Notes under the pieces: model-generated | Databases searched by the model: none | Told to the model about the DNA's origin: nothing | Seen by the model: only the letters and a program-made list of their open reading frames with translations | Shown here: in pieces, positions 13,659-19,144 of the stretch | Layout: every line of letters begins with the position of its first letter | Position numbering within the stretch: the stretch's first letter is position 1 | Program-made: the position numbers and the translations under genes | Assembly (NCBI GenBank): GCA_015233515.1 | Contig: JADFXS010000028.1 | Coordinates: 1-19,144 of the forward strand | Direction: 5' to 3' | DNA: 19,144 nucleotides | DNA from: Deltaproteobacteria bacterium | Lineage (GTDB): Bacteria; Desulfobacterota; Desulfarculia; Adiutricales; JAGVGV01

Positions 13659-16100
13659 TTACTTCCAATCTCCCTTAAAAACAACATTCATACGATTGAC
13701 AGACATCAAACAACTGTCCCATCCGTAATAAAGCCAGTTTGGAACATAAGCATTGCCATTGCCAAGTTGCAGGATTTTTGTTTCATTTTGTTCATTTATA
13801 CTGCTGATTTTATAGGAGTCTCCACCTACCGCCTCCATTTTCCAGTAGATTTTATTCAGGCCGGACATCATTCGCTCTTTTTCCCAATATGCATAAATTG
13901 ATTGATTATTTCCGCACAACACCACCCATTTCCAGTCATCGGCCGGCAGAAAGATATATCTGTTATACCCGATAGCAGCATTTTCCACAAACTGAAGCCC
14001 CTCCTTCTGAGGTCCGATTTTGTATAATCTTAGAAGAGAAGGAGCAAGACTACCTAACGATTTGATGCTCCAACATCTATCATTATCGCAGTCGGATACG
14101 TTGACCCCCATGGTGACGTCTCTTACCGGCACGGTCCAAAAATTTTGCGCATAGTAGTATTTTGACAGGGCGCTGTTATTTGCCGATTTCAGGGAAAGAT
14201 TAGTTCTGAAAACAAGGGGGGTTACGGTATCGTTGTTGACATGGGAAACGTCGAAGGTCACAGGCCCCGCGCTGGTTATGTTTTCTCTTCTATAGGTAGA
14301 CATATACCAGACAGCTTCCTCACCGGTGTACGGATCCTTGCCGGTCAGTTCCCTTCCTGTTGTTCCTTCTAAAGCTGTAATTGTTTCAAGACTGCCATCC
14401 GGCATTTTGAAAACAAACTCCTTGTTTGAATAATTTACTCCCGGATGTTTCAAATGGATCGATTTCACAAAAAGGCCGTATTTGTATCCTTCCGCCGATA
14501 TGCCTCCAAGCAGTTGATCGGTAATTATCTGCGAGCGCAAAAATGGCCGTTCTTTCTCCTCGCATTTGCCGCTTGATGGATCCTGAGAATAAGAGTTTAT
14601 AGTGTCACACACCAGCCAACGCCTGTAATATTGCTCTGAATTATGGTTGACGACGAAGGTTTCGACTGCCGGGACAAACCTCTGTATCTGCATAATCATT
14701 CTCTTTGAGTCATATTCGGCGGGTCCCTCGAGAAATGCTTTGATAAGTCTCTCCTTTTTCTCATTCAGCTTGCTCTTTCTGTCAGGTGTATCTTTCGGGA
14801 GCGTAAGGCCGTATTTATACACCTCATACTGCACATAAAGTTGAAGCGCTGCTGTCTGGTAAGATATGAATCGGCGGAAGGCGTCTTCAATTGCCTGGTA
14901 ATTTGCCTTGTCGCTGTGGTTATTACTATTGTTATTAATAACATTTGTAAAAAGCTGTATGGCGGCTTGCGACGCATCATCGACTCGGGTCACTTCATCG
15001 GCATATATACTCAGCACCGTATCAAAACTGTCAACAGGCGTACCATTGCAAGACTTGCATTGCATCCTCTCCACAAAAGCATTCTTGAACTCATTAAAAT
15101 TAGCATTGTTTGTTTTTTTTGCTTGAACCAAATTTTTATAGGCGGTTAATGACGGCGATATGCAACCGAGTTCAAGAGGTCTCAACTTTGCATTAAGCAC
15201 TTCAAATGCGCTCTTAGTGAGCAGTGATTTGATTGAATCGACCTGTCTCGATATCAGCATTAACTGTTGCTGTATTGCCTGGACATTTTCATCTATGCGA
15301 TTCAACGTTTCTACATTTTCCTCCGCTTCAATATCATCAAGAATCTCAAAGGCTATATTAAGTATCTCTCCGACCGGCACAGCTATGTTTTTAATAGCCT
15401 TGGTTGATGATTCGGTGAAGTTCCATTTTCCGGAATCAAGAACCGGCTGCAGATCCGCCGTAAGGGTTTCATCGGCGAAACTGACTGTTTTACCGGTCTG
15501 AATATCCTGTATTACCGCGTTGATGAAAGCGTCATAATCACGGCCGGTGACGCTGTTCCAGAATTTGCTGTCGGAAAACCAGGCATCAGCCTCCGATATC
15601 ATGGAGCTGACTTCAGCAAAGGTTGCCGCGTCGGGTAGTGATAAATAGTTACTAACGGCTGTAACGGCGCCATCGTAGGATACTTGCGGATTGCGCTCCA
15701 TAAAAACCGCCACCAATGTGGTCAAACCATTTACTTCGTAAACGCTATGAGGTTCAAAAGAGTAGACGACCCGCTTTAAATAGCCCTTGAAAGGCTGTCC
15801 GTCCGGCGTTTTCCCCCCTGTCACGATAATGGTAAATGTTTCGGGCAAATCTATGGCGGAAATAACGTATAGCCCTTCAGTATCTGTAGCCATCAGGAAA
15901 TTGAATACTATCTCACCAGCAGCATTCCGAACGGCCATGTCGGCTCCAATCAATTTATCGGTATAAATTGCTGTTCCGACGAAAGATTTTGCAGAACCGG
16001 CAGATGGACTACTGTCGCCATTACCGCAGCTTGTCAATAGGCTAAAAACGACGAGCATCAGCAATAGACTAACAAGTAGTTTCATTTTGCCTATAAGCAT
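13659..16100 (-). CDS. Large secreted lipoprotein of unknown function
   Basis: 813 residues with no family I recognise. The N-terminus is a lipoprotein signal: a basic start, the hydrophobic segment LLVSLLLMLVVFSLL and lipobox LTSC with Cys25; the +2 residue is Gly, which does not signal inner-membrane retention. After a short Ser/Gly linker, about residues 40-125 look like a carboxypeptidase-regulatory-like beta domain (VGTAIYTDKLIGADMAVRN...). Residues 230-435 are mainly helical, with a likely coiled coil at 260-296 (DENVQAIQQQLMLISRQVDS). The C-terminal ~350 residues are rich in aromatic residues and probably beta-structured. About nine further cysteines include a CKSC pair near 348-351. 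Start: AAGGAG lies 6 nt before ATG 16100, better than ATG 16118. It follows the chemoreceptor gene by 24 nt, so they are probably one transcript. It is visibly more A+T-rich than the catabolic genes. Confidence 0.8.
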   Translation of the reverse strand: MLIGKMKLLVSLLLMLVVFSLLTSCGNGDSSPSAGSAKSFVGTAIYTDKLIGADMAVRNAAGEIVFNFLMATDTEGLYVISAIDLPETFTIIVTGGKTPDGQPFKGYLKRVVYSFEPHSVYEVNGLTTLVAVFMERNPQVSYDGAVTAVSNYLSLPDAATFAEVSSMISEADAWFSDSKFWNSVTGRDYDAFINAVIQDIQTGKTVSFADETLTADLQPVLDSGKWNFTESSTKAIKNIAVPVGEILNIAFEILDDIEAEENVETLNRIDENVQAIQQQLMLISRQVDSIKSLLTKSAFEVLNAKLRPLELGCISPSLTAYKNLVQAKKTNNANFNEFKNAFVERMQCKSCNGTPVDSFDTVLSIYADEVTRVDDASQAAIQLFTNVINNNSNNHSDKANYQAIEDAFRRFISYQTAALQLYVQYEVYKYGLTLPKDTPDRKSKLNEKKERLIKAFLEGPAEYDSKRMIMQIQRFVPAVETFVVNHNSEQYYRRWLVCDTINSYSQDPSSGKCEEKERPFLRSQIITDQLLGGISAEGYKYGLFVKSIHLKHPGVNYSNKEFVFKMPDGSLETITALEGTTGRELTGKDPYTGEEAVWYMSTYRRENITSAGPVTFDVSHVNNDTVTPLVFRTNLSLKSANNSALSKYYYAQNFWTVPVRDVTMGVNVSDCDNDRCWSIKSLGSLAPSLLRLYKIGPQKEGLQFVENAAIGYNRYIFLPADDWKWVVLCGNNQSIYAYWEKERMMSGLNKIYWKMEAVGGDSYKISSINEQNETKILQLGNGNAYVPNWLYYGWDSCLMSVNRMNVVFKGDWK

Positions 16101-16124
16101 TTTGGACTCCTTACCCATGTTTCG

Positions 16125-18209
16125 TTATCGAGTGTCTAACGTGTTACCTTTCTTAGCCATCGGAGCAGGCAGAATCGCCGACTTTCCTTGAGTTCTGAGT
16201 GGTTGCCCGGCCGATGCGTAGTTTACTCTAATAATTGCCTCGGCTCCGTTTACCAACCAGACCAATTCCCCAACCACATCCAGCATACTCTCTGCTTGAG
16301 CCGTAAGCTCCTCGGAAGCGCTGGCCGACTCATCGGCATTTGAGGCATTTTCCTGAGTCACTTTATCCAGTTGGGTGACCGCAATTCTAATTTGATCCAT
16401 TCCCGTAGCCTGCTCTTTGGAGGAGGAGGCGATTTCCCCCATAAGCTCGGCAACTTTATTGGCATTGCCGGATACTTCAACAAAGGCCTCATCGGCAATT
16501 TTAACCAGTTCTGTCCCCTGATTTATCCTTTTAATAGTTCCTTCAATAAGGTTTGACGTGTTTCTCGCCGCTTCCGCCGCACGCTGGGCTAAATTTCTGA
16601 CTTCATCCGCCACAACGGCGAAACCGGCTCCGGCCTCGCCGGCCCTGGCCGCCTCCACCGCGGCGTTTAAGGCCAGTAGATTAGTTTGAAACGATATTTC
16701 GTCTATCGTTTTGATGATTTTGCTGATTTCCCGCCCAGATGCGGAGATTTCGTGCATTGCTTGGGTTACTTCCTTCATGGACCCGGCGGCACGATTTACC
16801 GCGACCTTGGTTTGAGTCACCAATGAGTCGGCTTGAGAGGCATTCTCCGAGCTTAGCTTGGTCATTGAACTCATCTCTTCAAGTGAAGCGGAGGTTTCTT
16901 CCACCGCGGCCGCCTGTTCTGAAACTCCTTCAGCTAACGATTGGCTGGTTGAAGATACCTGACCTGAGGCTGACGTCACCTGTTCCGTTCCTTCCTTTAA
17001 CGCCTCGGTAATCTTCTGTATAGGTTTGGCTATAGCTTTTCCTGTCCAAAGCCATATGAGGATGGTGACGAACAAAGAACTACCAAACAGAATTAGGATC
17101 GTCACCATCATCCTGGCCCCGGCCCTCTCGATTTCCATGGTGGCGGCCAGAGCTTCATCTTCGTAGGAACCTGCACCTATCACCCAGTCCCATGGCTTAT
17201 AATAGGCTATTCTGGCTATTTTCACCCTGGCCTGAGTCTCTCCCTCATTTTTCCATGGATATCTTTGCTCCGCGATTTCATCGGATTTGAGCGCCACACC
17301 CTTCTTACATATCTCCTGAATAAAAAAATTGCCTTCACTATCCTTGGCGTTCCATATATTCTCTCCATCTCGCTTCCCATCCTTGGAAACGATATACGTG
17401 CCCTTGCTGTCGACCACATAAACATATCCCGTTTCGCCTATTTTAATCTTGGTTATGGCCTCTTTTATGTGTTGAAGGCTTTCCTGAGGTAATCCAACAT
17501 AGAGCATGCCTATAACGGCCTTGCCGCTGTTTAATATTGGCTCATAGGCAGTGGTGTACCAGCCGTCCACCACGAAAGCCTGTCCTGTATAAATCTCCCC
17601 TTTCAGCACCGTAGAAATAACTTGGTTTGGTTTTCCGTCCTGATTCAAGGCGGGAATATAGGTTCCAATCGCTCGAGATCCATCCTTTGCCTTGACGGTC
17701 GTGGCCACTCGAAGCATGTCGCCCGATTCATTCATTCTCTGAAAAATAGTGCAGGTCGTACCGACCACCTGGGTCACCCGATCTACTAAAGGCACCTGAA
17801 TATCGGTATCTTTCACCTGACCGAGCCAGTTGTTGCCTAACATTACCTTGGGGAGTTCGACAGATACGATCGTCTGGGTCAATTGGTTGGTTGCCGTCCA
17901 TGGAACTGTTTCCCGAACCGAGGAAATCCCTCCATGAAAAGCGGCTATTTCCCTGGCGACGTTCAGATAGTATTTCATATTCTTCTCGGTCATCTCCTGA
18001 GCCTTCTGACGCGACTCCGTCAGACTAATGACCGACTTCAAGATATGATCCAGGGAAGCCCTTTCGAGTTTGGCCATCTCCTTCCCCGCCATGTCGCTCA
18101 TTTTCCCGTTTTGATTGAACACCATCGCGGAAATGATCGTTAGCGGCAAAATGGTCATGACACAACCTATGACCACCAGTTTGGACTTAAGCTTCATTTT
18201 TTTGAACAT
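16125..18209 (-). CDS. Methyl-accepting chemotaxis protein with tandem Cache sensor domains
   Basis: 694-residue inner-membrane chemoreceptor. Transmembrane segment 1 is at about 13-33 and segment 2 at 369-390 (numbered from the upstream ATG 18215, two codons earlier). The ~335-residue periplasmic part holds a Cache_3-Cache_2-like region ([20 protein letters not shown], then [17 protein letters not shown] and GMLYVGLP) and a further sCache_2-like domain ([20 protein letters not shown] to [15 protein letters not shown]). After segment 2 only a short [10 protein letters not shown] helix precedes the methylation helix, and I see no second HAMP helix. The signalling tip is canonical ([20 protein letters not shown], then [15 protein letters not shown]), with Glu/Gln methylation sites around [16 protein letters not shown]. 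There is no CheR-binding pentapeptide at the C-terminus. AAAGGA lies 8 nt before ATG 18209. Ligand unknown; Cache receptors often bind organic acids, amino acids or purines. Confidence 0.93.
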   Translation of the reverse strand: MFKKMKLKSKLVVIGCVMTILPLTIISAMVFNQNGKMSDMAGKEMAKLERASLDHILKSVISLTESRQKAQEMTEKNMKYYLNVAREIAAFHGGISSVRETVPWTATNQLTQTIVSVELPKVMLGNNWLGQVKDTDIQVPLVDRVTQVVGTTCTIFQRMNESGDMLRVATTVKAKDGSRAIGTYIPALNQDGKPNQVISTVLKGEIYTGQAFVVDGWYTTAYEPILNSGKAVIGMLYVGLPQESLQHIKEAITKIKIGETGYVYVVDSKGTYIVSKDGKRDGENIWNAKDSEGNFFIQEICKKGVALKSDEIAEQRYPWKNEGETQARVKIARIAYYKPWDWVIGAGSYEDEALAATMEIERAGARMMVTILILFGSSLFVTILIWLWTGKAIAKPIQKITEALKEGTEQVTSASGQVSSTSQSLAEGVSEQAAAVEETSASLEEMSSMTKLSSENASQADSLVTQTKVAVNRAAGSMKEVTQAMHEISASGREISKIIKTIDEISFQTNLLALNAAVEAARAGEAGAGFAVVADEVRNLAQRAAEAARNTSNLIEGTIKRINQGTELVKIADEAFVEVSGNANKVAELMGEIASSSKEQATGMDQIRIAVTQLDKVTQENASNADESASASEELTAQAESMLDVVGELVWLVNGAEAIIRVNYASAGQPLRTQGKSAILPAPMAKKGNTLDTR

Positions 18210-18215
18210 GCTCAT

Positions 18216-18745
18216 TATCCTTTCTTCGAGACCGCCGCGGTGAATGCCGATCGGATAATTTTAACCTGGCTTGAACGAACTGCGAGATATGCTAAAGCCG
18301 CTTTTACGTTAATATGTTTAATTAACACAAAAATATCTTCAATAACCATATGGCCGTTAAACCTAATGGATAACTAAAAAAATTATGGAGCCATTAAGCA
18401 AGAATCACAAGGGCAAGCTATACGATCGAATGCCGGCATGGTCGCCGGCACCGCGATGAGAGGCCGCCGGCTTCATCGAGGATGGCGCACTATCTTGATA
18501 AATGATTGGAAGTTTATAAATCCGCGGAAGTTGACTCGCCGGCCATCCGACTTGAAAACGCTTCCCGACAGGGACATCAGTATGGAAGGGATTGATCGAT
18601 TACGATCAATTGATGGCTGACATTTATTATCGCGGCCCTGTTTCAAACCGGCCGAAAGATAAGTCGGGTATCTAATTGGGACTGACTGGGCTATCCATTA
18701 TCTTGGCGGCAACTTGGTTGCAAACATTTCCTCAAGGCCAAACGA
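18216..18745. other. 530-bp intergenic region upstream of the chemoreceptor
   Basis: No credible gene is seen. An A+T-rich block (about 18290-18390) contains GTTAAT/ATTAAC (18308-18313 with 18321-18326) and could carry the chemoreceptor promoter, but I cannot place -35/-10 elements. Further out, two GC hairpins lie side by side: TGCCGGC/GCCGGCA (18431-18437, 18444-18450) and CGATGA/TCATCG (18454-18459, 18473-18478). An 8-bp perfect palindrome follows at 18591-18610. A 60-codon open frame at 18438-18620 reads as noise. Confidence 0.45.
18591..18610. promoter_or_regulatory. Perfect 8-bp inverted repeat (operator-like or hairpin)
   Basis: ATTGATCG (18591-18598) and CGATCAAT (18603-18610) flank ATTA. 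One arm, CGATCAAT, recurs at 18743-18750 over the stop codon of the Uma2 gene. The geometry fits a dimeric regulator site or a small hairpin; neither is shown. Confidence 0.3.
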
Positions 18746-19144
18746 TCAATCCCCCCACCAGAGACTGGCCAGATCGATCTCCACTTCCGGAAACGGTTCG
18801 ACCCGCACCTTGTCCTTTTCCAGGTAATTTCCCAATAGCATCCAAGCCCCGTCCTTCAACTCGAAAGCCTCGAGAAGCTTGGTCAGCGGGTCGATGAGCC
18901 AGAGATACGATACGCCATGATCAGCATAAATAGGCATTTTACGAACCCGGTCAATACGAAAAGTGCTTGGGGACAGGATTTCGCAGATCCAGTCCGGAGC
19001 GATGGTCGTCCAGTTGTCCGCCGGCGGGGCCGGCAGCCGTTCCTGTTTCCAGCCGGCCAAATCCGGCACCAGCAGGCTTTCGCCCAGCATTACTTCCGGT
19101 TCGATCAGAAAAATCCAGCCGCCCGGTCCGCCGCTATCTCCAAA
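18746..19144 (-). CDS. Uma2-family (DUF820) PD-(D/E)xK nuclease-like protein, 5' end outside the window
   Basis: 132 residues are visible; the frame remains open to the window edge, so the N-terminus is missing (full proteins have about 180-200 residues). The visible part begins GDSGGPGGWIFLIEPEVMLG and continues LLVPDLAGWKQERLP, the hallmark Uma2 block, with the core acidic residues of the PD-(D/E)xK fold in VPDLAGW (Asp) and ICEILSPST (Glu), then RKMPIYADHGVSYLWLIDP with the conserved Lys-Tyr/Ala helix. The C-terminus (DLASLWWGD) is typical. Uma2 proteins are very abundant in some environmental bacteria, and their role is unclear; nuclease activity is predicted from the fold only. It points the same way as the chemoreceptor but is separated from it by 530 bp. 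Confidence 0.87.
   Translation of the reverse strand, partial: FGDSGGPGGWIFLIEPEVMLGESLLVPDLAGWKQERLPAPPADNWTTIAPDWICEILSPSTFRIDRVRKMPIYADHGVSYLWLIDPLTKLLEAFELKDGAWMLLGNYLEKDKVRVEPFPEVEIDLASLWWGD

Noticed and set aside
18267..18283. Possible sigma-54 promoter (TGGC...TGC)
   Set aside because: The GG-to-GC spacing is 12 rather than 10, and it points away from the chemoreceptor gene.
18438..18620. 60-codon plus-strand open frame
   Set aside because: Composition reads as translated noncoding DNA, it spans hairpins and no ribosome binding site precedes it.

Overview
The window looks like chromosomal DNA from a free-living, motile, anaerobic-type Gram-negative bacterium, most likely a deltaproteobacterium (Desulfobacterota). 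This is inferred from the protein families (BMP-type nucleoside ABC transporter, Fe-S flavin enoate-reductase-like enzyme, chemoreceptor with several Cache domains, Uma2 protein). The GC-rich intergenic palindromes of GCAGC-AA-GCTGC type fit as well. No rRNA or other marker gene is present, so the lineage is tentative. Both ends look incomplete: position 1 lies inside a dispersed repeat, and position 19144 cuts a Uma2 gene.

Layout. 1-60: one copy of a 60-bp repeat. 47-217: the last ~56 codons of a BMP-family substrate-binding protein, cut off at the repeat edge. 228-286: nested hairpins with a T-run. 336-3822: ATPase and two permeases of a BMP/PnrA-type importer. 4059-8822: a tight run of iron-dependent alcohol dehydrogenase, internally duplicated ATC-hydrolase-like protein, isochorismatase-fold amidase and a 641-residue Fe-S/FMN/FAD oxidoreductase. 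8820-8930: second, inverted copy of the 60-bp repeat plus another palindrome. 8952-10121: M20 amidohydrolase/deacylase. 10122-10569: intergenic region full of nested palindromes. 10570-13332: two metal-dependent amidohydrolases (hydantoinase/dihydropyrimidinase type and ATZ/TRZ deaminase type). 13333-13658: intergenic with a possible broken ORF. 18209 back to 13659 (minus strand): chemoreceptor followed by a large lipoprotein of unknown function. 18216-18745: noncoding. 18746-19144 (minus strand): partial Uma2-family protein.

How the genes work together. All plus-strand genes from 47 to 13332 face the same way and fit one theme: import a nucleoside-like or N-heterocyclic compound, reduce it, open the ring at a cyclic amide or deaminate it, hydrolyse the resulting carbamoyl or acyl amides, and process a carbonyl/alcohol product. 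The M20 plus hydantoinase plus ATZ/TRZ amidohydrolase set recalls the ygeY-hyuA-ssnA part of the anaerobic purine catabolism locus of E. coli. The flavin reductase, isochorismatase-fold hydrolase, duplicated ATC-hydrolase-like protein and alcohol dehydrogenase are not part of that locus. The substrate cannot be read from the sequence; this set is the main candidate for an undescribed pathway. The minus-strand chemoreceptor/lipoprotein pair is a separate unit.
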